64,000 nt of DNA from Capsulimonadaceae bacterium (GTDB lineage Bacteria; Armatimonadota; Armatimonadia; Armatimonadales; Capsulimonadaceae). A model generated the notes under the pieces. The model was not told the origin of the DNA. It worked only from the letters and a program-made list of their open reading frames with translations, and ran no database searches. Shown here piece after piece: positions 46,295 to 54,774 of this stretch. Position 1 is the first letter of the stretch. Each line of letters starts with the position of its first letter. The translations under genes and the position numbers were made by a program. The DNA is taken from NCBI GenBank assembly GCA_031292625.1, contig JARLGU010000015.1, forward strand, positions 124,001 to 188,000, given 5' to 3'.

Positions 46295-48007
46295 GTGCCC
46301 CTCGTTATTCGTCTGCTTTTCTACCTATCTCAGTTTTATCTGTTCGCGGTAACAGGCGTTCTAGCCTATTTGAGCGCGCGCGCCTGGTTGGACCGGAATG
46401 TCGCTGGTCCGACTGTTGGCGGGCCGCGCCTGATGGGCAATTGGGGACACTTTGTTCGCGCGCTGGCGTTCGCGACGCTGACTTTTGCATCCATGCTGGG
46501 AGCGCTCTACCAGGGCAATGTCGGCATTCGGATGGACGGCGTTTCGATTGCTCGCTATTGCGCGTATATTGCGGTCCTTAGCATGATGCCGCGCTCTCTT
46601 CGCTTTTCCCCGAGAATCGCTTTTGCTGTGATCTTTCTCATTGCGGGCGAGGTCATTACCGCGCATCTTGTTCCCACGCCGCCGGGGGCCGCCGCGCTGG
46701 ATCTGACCTATTCCTTCGCCGCGACGGCGCTGCTAGCGCTGGGAACGACGTTAATCGTCACCGCCCTCAAAGGCCAGATCATTCGGGTTTTGGTGCGTGA
46801 CCGGCTCGTTATCGCTTTCGCGATCATGAGTCTTTTGGTCGCCCAGCTTGTTGTCGGCCTTTTCCTCAGTCTGGTGATATCGCTTGACGTCACGCGGGGG
46901 CAGATGCAAGACATTCTCCGGAGCGCCGAGTCTCCGATGATTATCACGCTGGTCGTCGTGCTGGTATTGAGCGCGATCATCGGCTACTTTGTCGCCCGAG
47001 ACATTACGGCACCAATGAACCGCATTGAGAAGGCCTTGCGTGCCATCGGACGCGGAGAGCTCGACTTCCGGCTGGACATCAATACGGGCGGCCAGGATGA
47101 GATGCACGATCTTGCCAAGGCGGTTAATCGCATGGCGGAGAGCCTGAGCGCCGCCGAGACGATGCGCTCGGATTTCCTTTCGTTTGTTTCCCACGAGTTG
47201 CGCAGCCCGCTTACGTCGATCCGGGGCTTTATACAGACATTGGAGGCCGATCCAAGCTTTTCCGAAGAGGACCGGATGGATATTTACCAGATCATTCACG
47301 ATGAGGCTGATCGCCTGCTTCGCATGATCGGTGAATTGCTCGACGTAGCTCGCATCCAGGCCGGCACGCCGATTACCTTGGTGACGCAGCGTTTTGATAG
47401 CGCACGGCATATTCAGAAGGTTGCCGAGATTATGCGGGCGCATACGCAGAAGCACGTCCTGGAAGTTGTCCGTCCATCCGGCCCGGTGCCTGTCGTCGCC
47501 GATCCGGACAAATTCGATCAGATCGTGATCAATTTGCTGAGCAATGCGATCAAATATTCGCCGGATGGCGGCAAGATCGTGATTACTCTCGAACCGGGCG
47601 CAGACAACATACGGATTGCGATCGAGGACACGGGGGTGGGCATGACGCCGGATCAGGCTGCTCACGTTTTCGACAAGTTTTACCGGGTTTCGGATAAAGT
47701 TCGCGTGCCGCGTCGTCTTGCGCGAGTTGAGGGATCAGGAATTGGGCTGTATTTGACTCGAGCGCTCGTTGAGGCTCATCACGGTCGAATCGAGGTGTCG
47801 TCGCAGGAGGGCGTCGGATCGACGTTTACCGTAACTTTGCCCAGGACGATTGCAAGCGATGACGCCGGAGATGCGGCGAGCGGTTCGATGGTAGTCGAGC
47901 AAGAGACGCCGTCGCCGAACGTGCCGCTGATTGTTGGGCCGGAGATCGACGGGGCGCTCGATGCGACCGAGGAAAGTGGTTCGGTTGCGGGGTCGAGCGG
48001 ACGTTAG
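46295..48007 (+). CDS. Membrane sensor histidine kinase
   Basis: The 570-residue protein begins at GTG 46295 with AGAGG upstream. It has about six to seven membrane helices (about 5-235), a HAMP domain (VARDITAPMNRIEKALRAIGRGELDFRL), a HisKA domain with the phospho-acceptor His in FVSHELRSPLTSIRGF (about residue 299), and a HATPase domain with the N box DQIVINLLSNAIKYSP and the G boxes DTGVGM and GSGIGLYL. A Pro/Ser-rich tail follows. No response regulator is adjacent, so it is an orphan here. The signal is unknown; there is no obvious extracellular domain, so sensing may be within the membrane. Confidence 0.93.
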   Translation: MPLVIRLLFYLSQFYLFAVTGVLAYLSARAWLDRNVAGPTVGGPRLMGNWGHFVRALAFATLTFASMLGALYQGNVGIRMDGVSIARYCAYIAVLSMMPRSLRFSPRIAFAVIFLIAGEVITAHLVPTPPGAAALDLTYSFAATALLALGTTLIVTALKGQIIRVLVRDRLVIAFAIMSLLVAQLVVGLFLSLVISLDVTRGQMQDILRSAESPMIITLVVVLVLSAIIGYFVARDITAPMNRIEKALRAIGRGELDFRLDINTGGQDEMHDLAKAVNRMAESLSAAETMRSDFLSFVSHELRSPLTSIRGFIQTLEADPSFSEEDRMDIYQIIHDEADRLLRMIGELLDVARIQAGTPITLVTQRFDSARHIQKVAEIMRAHTQKHVLEVVRPSGPVPVVADPDKFDQIVINLLSNAIKYSPDGGKIVITLEPGADNIRIAIEDTGVGMTPDQAAHVFDKFYRVSDKVRVPRRLARVEGSGIGLYLTRALVEAHHGRIEVSSQEGVGSTFTVTLPRTIASDDAGDAASGSMVVEQETPSPNVPLIVGPEIDGALDATEESGSVAGSSGR

Positions 48008-48020
48008 AGGACTTCATCGA

Positions 48021-48434
48021 TTACGATTTGATCGTCCGGAGGACGTCGCCCAGTTTCTTCGCGAAATCGATTGAGTGGCTAGCGGCGCCTGCGTACTCGA
48101 TCGCGTCGTCGAGCGTTTTGCTGATTTCATCGATGGCGGCGGATGCTCCCGAAAAGGCGATCCCGATTTTATTTGCGGCCTCTCCGACTTGCCCCGAAGC
48201 GCTATTGGCACGTTTTTCCATTCTAGATACGCGCGAGGTTGCGGCATTCGCGGCCTTGATTCCGGTATCATAGATGTTAGTTGCGGCGTTTATGGGACGT
48301 TCTAACGCCTGAATGACCCGTTTACCAAGTTGGATGTAAGCGCGGACGGTGTTGACGATCAGAACGACCACGGCGATCAAGCCGGCGAGTGCGATTATCA
48401 GCAGGAACGCGATGATGTTCATGGCGATGGTCAT
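48021..48434 (-). CDS. DUF948-like membrane protein with coiled coil
   Basis: The 137-residue protein has an N-terminal membrane segment (about 5-28) followed by a long helical, Ala-rich part with heptad-like spacing (about 40-125). This resembles DUF948 proteins, whose role is unknown. AAGGAG lies before ATG 48434; its ribosome binding site overlaps, as a palindrome, that of the divergent gene at 48468. Confidence 0.68.
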   Translation of the reverse strand: MTIAMNIIAFLLIIALAGLIAVVVLIVNTVRAYIQLGKRVIQALERPINAATNIYDTGIKAANAATSRVSRMEKRANSASGQVGEAANKIGIAFSGASAAIDEISKTLDDAIEYAGAASHSIDFAKKLGDVLRTIKS

Positions 48435-48467
48435 AGGGGCAACTCCTTGGAGGAAAGGTTTTTATTT

Positions 48468-48965
48468 ATGAGTACGGCCGTTAAGGTTGATCTGAAGTTC
48501 CAGGACGGCGACCGGGTGCGCGTAATCGATCGCGAACCAGGCGCACCGGATGCGAAGGCAGTTACATACTATCCGTTTTATCGCCATCTCACCGGAAAAG
48601 TCATCAAGGCTTACAATGACAACAGCGTCGCAGTAGACATCGACCGGTCGGCTCTTCCCGCCGAAATCCGCGAGCGGCACGAGCGAAGCGAGACGCTGAT
48701 GCGCGACAAGTGGCTTGCTGGCCTAGGCGAAGAAGAGCGCGAAAAGCTGAGCGAAAGGGCGAAGCGGTTTCACCTTCGTTATACCCTGCTGTTGAGCGCA
48801 AATGACCTGGTTATTGACGAGAAGAAGACCGGGCGGGCAAACCGGGCCAGCGAAGCGGGCAGCCAGAGCGCCGTGTCCGAATCAGCTCGGAAGACCCAAG
48901 ATGACCTGCTTGCGGCGGAAGAGGCGTACTTGCGCTCGGTTGAGCAGAACAAGCTGGCTAACTGA
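48468..48965 (+). CDS. Hypothetical soluble protein
   Basis: The 165-residue protein (starting MSTAVKVDLKFQDGDRVRVID) begins with a beta-rich part of about 65 residues that resembles an SH3-like barrel, GKVIKAYNDNSVAVDIDR, followed by charged helices. GGAGGAAAGG precedes ATG 48468. It starts 33 bp from the divergent DUF948-like gene and ends 3 nt before the ABC permease. No family is recognised. Confidence 0.62.
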   Translation: MSTAVKVDLKFQDGDRVRVIDREPGAPDAKAVTYYPFYRHLTGKVIKAYNDNSVAVDIDRSALPAEIRERHERSETLMRDKWLAGLGEEEREKLSERAKRFHLRYTLLLSANDLVIDEKKTGRANRASEAGSQSAVSESARKTQDDLLAAEEAYLRSVEQNKLAN

Positions 48966-48968
48966 CGA

Positions 48969-49862
48969 ATGCACGCCGGCGTCGTTGTATCGCTCGTTTG
49001 CGCGAGCATCGCGGTCGCTGCGCCGCTTTTGCTTGCGGCGCTCGGCGAAATTGTGGTTGAACGCTCCGGGGTCATCAATGTCGGCATCGAAGGCATGATG
49101 CTCGTCGGGGCGTTTGCTGCATTTGCGGCCGCTCACGCCGCCGGAAGCGCACTCGCCGGGGCAGTTGCCGGATGTGCCTCCGGTGCGTTGCTTGCGGCGC
49201 TATTCGCGCTTATGGCGGTTCGGTACAGGGCAGATCAGGTCGTCACGGGCACTGCGCTGAATATCTTAGCGCTTGGTCTGACGGGAGTTGTTACGCCGTC
49301 TTTGTCGTCCCTGCAGCATACGCCTTCGTTTCACCCCTATTCGCTGCGAGTTCCCGGCGGCCAACCGGTGACGGCGGATGCGCTCTCCATCCTGGCGCTT
49401 ATCCTCGTTCCGGTCATTGGTATTTTTTTAAGCAAGACCAGAACAGGCCTCCGCTTGCGTTCGGCTGGAGAATATCCTAACGCAGCAGCGGATGCCGGCG
49501 CTAACGTTCCTCGCCTTGCCACCGGCGCGATTCTCTTTGGCGGCGGGATGGCTGGACTGGCTGGCGCTTGCCTGTCAATCGCGTACACAGTGGGCGTCGC
49601 GCAGGGGTTGACGAACGGTCGGGGCTTTATCGCGCTTGCGGTTGTGATCGTAGGACGCTGGTCGCCTGCGGGAGCGCTTCTGGCGTCGCTGCTCTTCGGC
49701 GCCGCCAGCGCGTTGCAGGCTTGGGGGCAGGCAATCGATCTTCGCCTGCCATATCAGTTTCTGCTTGCCCTGCCTTATCTCGTGACAATTGCCGCCCTGG
49801 TGTTTCGCGCGAGCCGTAACCTTTCGCCTGCGTCGCTAGGCGTGCCGTACGAGGCGGAATAG
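48969..49862 (+). CDS. ABC transporter permease, BMP/nucleoside or simple-sugar type
   Basis: The 297-residue polytopic protein has the branched-chain-type permease fold with GEIVVERSGVINVGIEGMMLVGAF and a late GLTNGRGFIALAVVIVGRWSPAGALLASLLFGAASALQ, features of the YufQ-type inner-membrane subunit of nucleoside transporters. Its ATPase, second permease and binding protein are not in the window. The start ATG 48969 follows the previous stop by 3 nt without a clear ribosome binding site. Confidence 0.8.
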   Translation: MHAGVVVSLVCASIAVAAPLLLAALGEIVVERSGVINVGIEGMMLVGAFAAFAAAHAAGSALAGAVAGCASGALLAALFALMAVRYRADQVVTGTALNILALGLTGVVTPSLSSLQHTPSFHPYSLRVPGGQPVTADALSILALILVPVIGIFLSKTRTGLRLRSAGEYPNAAADAGANVPRLATGAILFGGGMAGLAGACLSIAYTVGVAQGLTNGRGFIALAVVIVGRWSPAGALLASLLFGAASALQAWGQAIDLRLPYQFLLALPYLVTIAALVFRASRNLSPASLGVPYEAE

Positions 49863-49871
49863 CGGCTGTCG

Positions 49872-50600
49872 CTACGGCGTGGGAGTAATCAGGAGCAGGG
49901 GATTCAGCCGGTTGATCTCGGATTGGCTCTGCTGAACGTCAAGCTCGAGTACACTCATGCGGGTGAGGATGGCGCGCTGGTCAACGGTAAAGATTGTCTC
50001 GCGCCGCTGGTCGTATGCCTGGTTTAGCGTGAGCACCTGTTTGGCTTTTGCATCCTTCGAGAGCGACGTATCGGCATCGAGCTTGCCGACTTTGCCGTTC
50101 ATTTCGTCTTCAAGCGCCAGGATTTTCTTTTTCTGTTCCGGGGATACGGACTGTACAAGTGCCCGGCGTTTGGTAATGTATTCCGATGTGTCGCTCTGGA
50201 TGCGTGCTTGGAGCCTTGCGATCAATGCGTTTTTCTCGGAAAGCTGCTTGTTGATCTGCGAAGACTCGGCGTCAATCTGGGCGCACTGACTTGATGTAAG
50301 ATAGCTCCGAATATCGGATGCGGCGCGCGCCTCCAACTCTTTTATTCGCGCTTGCTTTTGATTCTGGGAAAGTGACGGATCCTGGACGACCGCGTGAGCG
50401 TCTTGCTGGAACCTGATCTTGCGGCTCGCGATAAGCTGTTCTTGCGCATACGATAGGTGCAGAGTGTTGTCGGGAGCGGCCGTGCTGGGCTTGGCAGCAT
50501 TGGCCGGGCTATCCTGCGCTTGTGCGGACGCGAAGCAAAGGTTCGTTACAAGAGCTAACGGGACGATCAGCAGGAAAGCATTGGCGGACAGGCGCAGCAT
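49872..50600 (-). CDS. Secreted helical protein (Spy/CpxP-like in appearance)
   Basis: The 242-residue protein has a signal peptide (about 1-28, ending SAQAQD) and a long helical region (about 45-235) rich in Gln, Lys and Glu, with repeated short helices such as DPSLSQNQKQARIKELEARA and DTSLSKDAKAKQVLTLNQAYD. The pattern resembles periplasmic LTxxQ-type (Spy/CpxP) proteins, but the sequence match is weak. ATG 50600 has AAGGAT upstream. A consensus TATAAT lies on the minus strand at 50670-50665. Confidence 0.55.
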   Translation of the reverse strand: MLRLSANAFLLIVPLALVTNLCFASAQAQDSPANAAKPSTAAPDNTLHLSYAQEQLIASRKIRFQQDAHAVVQDPSLSQNQKQARIKELEARAASDIRSYLTSSQCAQIDAESSQINKQLSEKNALIARLQARIQSDTSEYITKRRALVQSVSPEQKKKILALEDEMNGKVGKLDADTSLSKDAKAKQVLTLNQAYDQRRETIFTVDQRAILTRMSVLELDVQQSQSEINRLNPLLLITPTP

Positions 50601-50664
50601 GTCGGGTGGATCCTTCGCGATGTGAACAAATTTCGAGGTTTGGCGGGTATGGACGTTTGACGTT

Positions 50665-50699
50665 ATTATACCGGATGCGAATGAACGTTTCTCATCCGG
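50665..50699 (-). promoter_or_regulatory. -10 box of the secreted helical protein gene and an inverted repeat
   Basis: TATAAT on the minus strand (50670-50665) gives a leader of about 57 nt. Directly next to it CCGGATG (50671-50677) and CATCCGG (50693-50699) form a 7-bp inverted repeat that lies between this and the divergent promoter at 50727. Confidence 0.45.
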
Positions 50700-50726
50700 G
50701 AGGCCGATAGGCGGAGAGGCAACGGG

Positions 50727-50756
50727 TTTACAGGGCGTTTGTGTTCATGCTATCAT
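50727..50756 (+). promoter_or_regulatory. Promoter of the CelD-like gene
   Basis: TTTACA (50727-50732), 18 bp, TGC-TATCAT extended -10 (50748-50756). The ATG at 50767 is 10 nt after the hexamer, so the message should be leaderless. Confidence 0.6.
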
Positions 50757-50766
50757 CTACTCGTTA

Positions 50767-51948
50767 ATGTGGAAAGTCGATGTTGTAACCAGAACGGGTG
50801 ATTTTGAGGCCCTCAAGGACGAATGGACCGGTCTGGCGGACCGCTCTCCGTCGTCGACGGTTTTTCAGACGTATGAATGGCTGCATGCGTGGTGGCTTGA
50901 AGTTGGTTCGCATCTGATTGGCCGGAAGCTCCATATCGTAACCGTGCGAACGGAAGCAGGCGAGCTGTCGGGCATTGCGCCGCTGATGACGTCCTATTGG
51001 CAGGGGACGCCTTTGCGCCGGTTGACGTTTTTGGGATCTGGAGCATCGGATTACCACGATCTGATTGCCGTCCCGGATTCGGCGGAAGATGTCAGCGCCG
51101 AGGTCTACCGGCATTTGGCGGCCTATGGAGGGTGGAGCATCGGCGACTTTTCACAGTTGCGCGAGGGCGGGCTTTGGCGCAGCCTTCCTCCAGCGCCTGA
51201 AAGCGGGCTCATCTATTCCGATTTTGTTCTCGAGAAATGTCCGTATCTTCCGTATCCCCGGCCTCAAGAAGAGGCGTGGGACTTGTTGCTGAAGCGCTAC
51301 AGCAAAAAGATGCGCTCGCACATTGGGTACTACGACAGAAAACTGCGCTCGATCTATACCGTTCAGTGCGGCGTGGTGGAAAATAAAGCTGATCTTGACG
51401 ACGCGATGGGGGCTTTGTTCGAGCTGCACCTGCGGCGTTGGAACAAGCGATGGCTTCCCGGAGTGCTTGGCGGAGCCAGGACTCAAGCGTTTCACCGGAG
51501 GGTTGCATCGTCGTTTCTCGAGAGGGGATGGCTTCGGCTGCACTATCTTCTGCTTGACGACGACTATCAAGCGATCCTATATTGCTTTGCATATCGCGAC
51601 CGGACGTGCTATTATCAAGGGGGCTTTGAGCCCACGCTTGCCCGGTTGAGCCTTGGCTCCGTTCTCACGGCCTCGGCGATACGGCGCTCGATCGACGAGG
51701 GGCGTCTGGAGTTCGATTTCCTCAGAGGAGATGAACCCTATAAGGAGCGGTGGACGCAAGGATGCTCGCGCGAGAATTTACGGCGGGTGATCGCGCGCAG
51801 GGGGCCGATTATGCTGCCGCTGGCCGGGTGGGCTCATCATGTCGAAAATATGATTGAGATGCGCTTCAAGGACTTCATGCATCATGTTTACTCAAGGGAG
51901 TCAGGCAAAAAGCGGGAGAGGGAGCAAGAAGGAGAACCCGGTAAGTAG
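50767..51948 (+). CDS. CelD/BioF2-like acyltransferase (GNAT superfamily)
   Basis: The 393-residue protein has the double-GNAT layout of the CelD/FemAB-like family: an N-terminal half with STVFQTYEWLHAWWLEVG and GIAPLM, and a C-terminal half with KKMRSHIGYYDRKLR, MGALFELHLRRWNKRWLPG, LHYLLLDDDYQAILYCFAYR, YYQGGFEP and a final FDFLRGDEPYKERWTQG. Such proteins modify extracellular polysaccharide or peptide bridges. The start ATG 50767 is probably leaderless. Confidence 0.82.
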   Translation: MWKVDVVTRTGDFEALKDEWTGLADRSPSSTVFQTYEWLHAWWLEVGSHLIGRKLHIVTVRTEAGELSGIAPLMTSYWQGTPLRRLTFLGSGASDYHDLIAVPDSAEDVSAEVYRHLAAYGGWSIGDFSQLREGGLWRSLPPAPESGLIYSDFVLEKCPYLPYPRPQEEAWDLLLKRYSKKMRSHIGYYDRKLRSIYTVQCGVVENKADLDDAMGALFELHLRRWNKRWLPGVLGGARTQAFHRRVASSFLERGWLRLHYLLLDDDYQAILYCFAYRDRTCYYQGGFEPTLARLSLGSVLTASAIRRSIDEGRLEFDFLRGDEPYKERWTQGCSRENLRRVIARRGPIMLPLAGWAHHVENMIEMRFKDFMHHVYSRESGKKREREQEGEPGK

Positions 51949-51949
51949 A

Positions 51950-52381
51950 ATGATTCGGCGAATTGTTTGGCTTGTTCTCATTCTGTTGTCCTTTTGGCTC
52001 TACTGGCAGAACGTCACCTTGGTGCAAGAAAACCAGAAGCTAAGGGCGAATTTGGCCGCCGCGGACAAGAAGCTCGCAAGGCTGCATCAAAAGGCGCCCG
52101 CGGTGAAGTTCGTTTCGGCTTCCGCCCCGATCGAAGCTGCGCAGCAGCATCTCATTTTCGCTCAAAATGCCTTCTTAAGACGCGACTACGCTACCGCATT
52201 ACACGAACTTGACCTTGCGGAAGCGCAGGCGAGCAAGGCCGCTACGAGCGCATCCCGGCAGACGCGGGCGGCGGCGACGGAACTGTCCGTCCGTCTAAAG
52301 GCGCTGCGCGACCAAATTGGCAAGGCGCCGGGCCCGTGGAGCAAGTCCTCGACGCCTCATGCGTTGAAAGCCGGAGGCTAA
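51950..52381 (+). CDS. Small membrane-anchored coiled-coil protein
   Basis: The 143-residue protein has a membrane helix (about 4-19, RIVWLVLILLSFWLYW), a short coiled coil (ENQKLRANLAAADKKLARLHQ), and a helical hairpin region (about 60-120) that looks like a TPR-like or FIVAR-like pair (AQQHLIFAQNAFLRRDYATALHELDLAEAQ). It starts 1 nt after the CelD-like gene, so they are coupled. No named family. Confidence 0.6.
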   Translation: MIRRIVWLVLILLSFWLYWQNVTLVQENQKLRANLAAADKKLARLHQKAPAVKFVSASAPIEAAQQHLIFAQNAFLRRDYATALHELDLAEAQASKAATSASRQTRAAATELSVRLKALRDQIGKAPGPWSKSSTPHALKAGG

Positions 52382-52428
52382 GCAAAGCGCTCGTTTGCCA
52401 TGAAGGGTATCATGTATTGAGAAATACG

Positions 52429-53199
52429 ATGCGACTCATTTCTGGAGCCCTCGGCGCAATTGTCGCGGCGCTCGCTGTTCTCTCGACAGGCTGCTCGGGA
52501 CCGATTGGCGGTTCGTATAACACGGACCAGGAAATTAAGTTAGGGCGAAAAGTTGCGGCGCAAGTGGAACGCTCTAACAAGATGGATCTCGATCCGTCCG
52601 ATAACGAGCGCATACAGGCGATCGCAAGGCCAATCGAGGCGCAGGCGAAGCTAGCGCGTCCTGATGTGGACTACACCGTCAAGATTATCGAGAGTAAAGA
52701 GGTCAATGCGTTTTCGCTGCCGGGCGGTTTTGTTTATATCTACACGGGCTTGATTAAGGCGGCTGGCAACGATGACGACGCGATTGCTTGCGTGCTCGGA
52801 CATGAGTGTGCGCACGTCGTGCGCCGCCATGCGATCAAGCAGCTCGAACAAGCAAACAAACAAGGTCTGCTGGTCGATCTCGTCGGCATATTTTCTAGGA
52901 GTGACGCAGCGTACCAAGTGGCTTCCCTCGGCTCGCAGCTTCAGCAGTTGCATTACAGCCGTGAAGACGAGTATGAGGCAGACAAATACGGGCTGATGTT
53001 CGCCTACAATGCGGGTTTTGATCCCTACGGAATGCCCCGGTTCTTTACGGTGTTGGCGAATCTCGAAAAGGGTTCTCAGGCTACGCCGCCTTGGGCTAGC
53101 GATCATCCGGTGACAAGCAATCGGATCGACCGCGTTAATCGCCTCATCGAAGTATTGCGGGCGAATCACGGCAAGTATCCGGAAGATACCAGGGAATAG
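52429..53199 (+). CDS. M48 family metallopeptidase, lipoprotein
   Basis: The 256-residue protein has a lipobox (LSTGC, about residue 24) and the M48 zinc site HECAHVVRRH (about 125-134), with the third ligand Glu in EDEYEADKYGL, and the family motifs EVNAFSLPGGFVYIYTGL and DHPVTSNRIDRV. It is likely an envelope protease or chaperone of the BepA/LoiP type. The start is ATG 52429 (an in-frame TTG at 52417 is an alternative). Directly downstream is a second M48 gene, so this is a tandem pair. Confidence 0.9.
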   Translation: MRLISGALGAIVAALAVLSTGCSGPIGGSYNTDQEIKLGRKVAAQVERSNKMDLDPSDNERIQAIARPIEAQAKLARPDVDYTVKIIESKEVNAFSLPGGFVYIYTGLIKAAGNDDDAIACVLGHECAHVVRRHAIKQLEQANKQGLLVDLVGIFSRSDAAYQVASLGSQLQQLHYSREDEYEADKYGLMFAYNAGFDPYGMPRFFTVLANLEKGSQATPPWASDHPVTSNRIDRVNRLIEVLRANHGKYPEDTRE

Positions 53200-53202
53200 C
53201 CG

Positions 53203-53949
53203 ATGTCAAAGTTTCGTAAGCTGAGCGTGTTCGGCGTTGTCGCGGCCGCCGCGGCAATTTTGCTGGCGGGAAGCGGATGTAAATCGCCGTCGTTCGGCAA
53301 TGAAATCAGCCAGCAGCAGGTTGAGCAGATTGGCCGCGAGGAAGCCGGTCAGATTGAAAGCCAGTATCCGGTCGTCAGCACGGGCGAATTGGACCAGCCG
53401 GTTCAGGAGATCGCGGCGAAGATCGTTCCATTCGCGAGGAAGATCAATCCGGATGCGGTTTACAGGGTAAAGGTTATCGAATCCGAGCAGGTGAATGTCT
53501 TTTCATTGCCCGGAGGCTGGATATATGTCGATGCGGGGTTGCTCACGCGCCTGGGTATGAACACCGATATGGTGGCCGGGGTGATCGCGCACGAAATGGC
53601 GCATGTGGTGCTAAAGCACTCGATGCGACGCTTGTCCGATGCGTACGGAAAGGCGGCTCTGGTCGACCTGCTGACACAGGGCGGTTACCAGGAAGCAGCG
53701 GGAATCGCCATAGAACTCGATTTGACCAACCATCCGCGCGAGGAGGAGTACGATGCCGACCACCTTGGCATCAACCTGGCGGCAGAGGCGGGGTACGATC
53801 CAGCAGGAATTCTGAAGGCGATCAACACTTTGCAGACGCCATATCCGTCGCTGCAGCCCGCTGAATGGTTAGGGACGCATCCTGTGACGCCGATGAGGCT
53901 CAAACGGATCGAACAGACTGTTCGAGAGTTTAGCGCAGGTAAATCGTAG
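53203..53949 (+). CDS. Second M48 family metallopeptidase, lipoprotein
   Basis: The 248-residue protein has a lipobox (LAGSGC, about residue 26) and the zinc site HEMAHVVLKH with EEEYDADHLGI, plus QVNVFSLPGGWIYVDAGLL. It lies 3 nt after the first M48 gene. The two share the same layout but differ clearly in sequence, consistent with an old duplication. Confidence 0.9.
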   Translation: MSKFRKLSVFGVVAAAAAILLAGSGCKSPSFGNEISQQQVEQIGREEAGQIESQYPVVSTGELDQPVQEIAAKIVPFARKINPDAVYRVKVIESEQVNVFSLPGGWIYVDAGLLTRLGMNTDMVAGVIAHEMAHVVLKHSMRRLSDAYGKAALVDLLTQGGYQEAAGIAIELDLTNHPREEEYDADHLGINLAAEAGYDPAGILKAINTLQTPYPSLQPAEWLGTHPVTPMRLKRIEQTVREFSAGKS

Positions 53950-53971
53950 TCGTTTGGAGAACTGAATTTAG

Positions 53972-54748
53972 ATGAATGTAGCCGCGATTATTCCCGCGCA
54001 TAATGAAGCCGAGCGTGTCGGCCGGGTGCTCGAAGCAGTGCTGGCGACGCCAATCGTGTCGCGTGTGATCCTGGTGGACGATGGTTCGACCGACGGAACC
54101 GCGCAGATCGGAGCGCGTTACGAAGGCGTGCGTGTCGAGCGGTTTGAGCGAAACCGGGGCAAGGGCGGCGCGATGCTCTGGGGAGCGACGGTGGCGTCCG
54201 ATGCGGACGTGTTGCTTTTCTTGGATGCCGACCTGATCGGACTGACACCTGAGCACGTGGCGCAGCTTTTGGAACCGGTCGTGTCGGGCAAGACCGACAT
54301 GGCGCTTGGACAGTTCACCGCCGGACGAGGCGCGACGGACCTGGCGCAGCTAATCGTGCCGTTCATTACTGGTCAGCGAGCGATTCTTCGCCCACTGTTC
54401 GAGTCTATCCCGGATCTTGATCGCGTGGGCTTCGGTATCGAAATGGCGATTACGCTGCACGTCAAGGCTGCTCAGCGGCCGGTGTCGACCGTCCTGTTGC
54501 GCGGCGTTACGCATCCGATGAAGGAAGAGAAGCTGGGCTTTTGGCGAGGCGCGTGGGCTCGAATGAAGATGTACCGCGAAATGCTGGCCTATGTCGTCAC
54601 GTACAAGCTAAGCGGCCGCGCCAAGAACGCACGACGGTTGTCGGACGACTACGCTGCACGGGCTGAACGGGACGAAAATCGCGGAATGGATTCGGAAAGC
54701 GCGGTAGACCTGATGAGTGAGGCTGCGCCCGCGCAGCAGCGTCCTTAA
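53972..54748 (+). CDS. Glycosyltransferase family 2
   Basis: The 258-residue GT-A protein begins VAAIIPAHNEAERVGRVLEAV and has VDDGSTDGTAQ, RNRGKGGAM, LLFLDADLIGLTPEHV (the DxD metal site) and GFGIEMAITLHVKA. Its short form with no C-terminal membrane helices resembles glucosyl-3-phosphoglycerate synthase-like enzymes, so that or a polysaccharide role is possible. GGAGA precedes ATG 53972. Confidence 0.85.
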   Translation: MNVAAIIPAHNEAERVGRVLEAVLATPIVSRVILVDDGSTDGTAQIGARYEGVRVERFERNRGKGGAMLWGATVASDADVLLFLDADLIGLTPEHVAQLLEPVVSGKTDMALGQFTAGRGATDLAQLIVPFITGQRAILRPLFESIPDLDRVGFGIEMAITLHVKAAQRPVSTVLLRGVTHPMKEEKLGFWRGAWARMKMYREMLAYVVTYKLSGRAKNARRLSDDYAARAERDENRGMDSESAVDLMSEAAPAQQRP

Positions 54749-54774
54749 GCATTGCCTCAAGCCGCTTGCACCAG

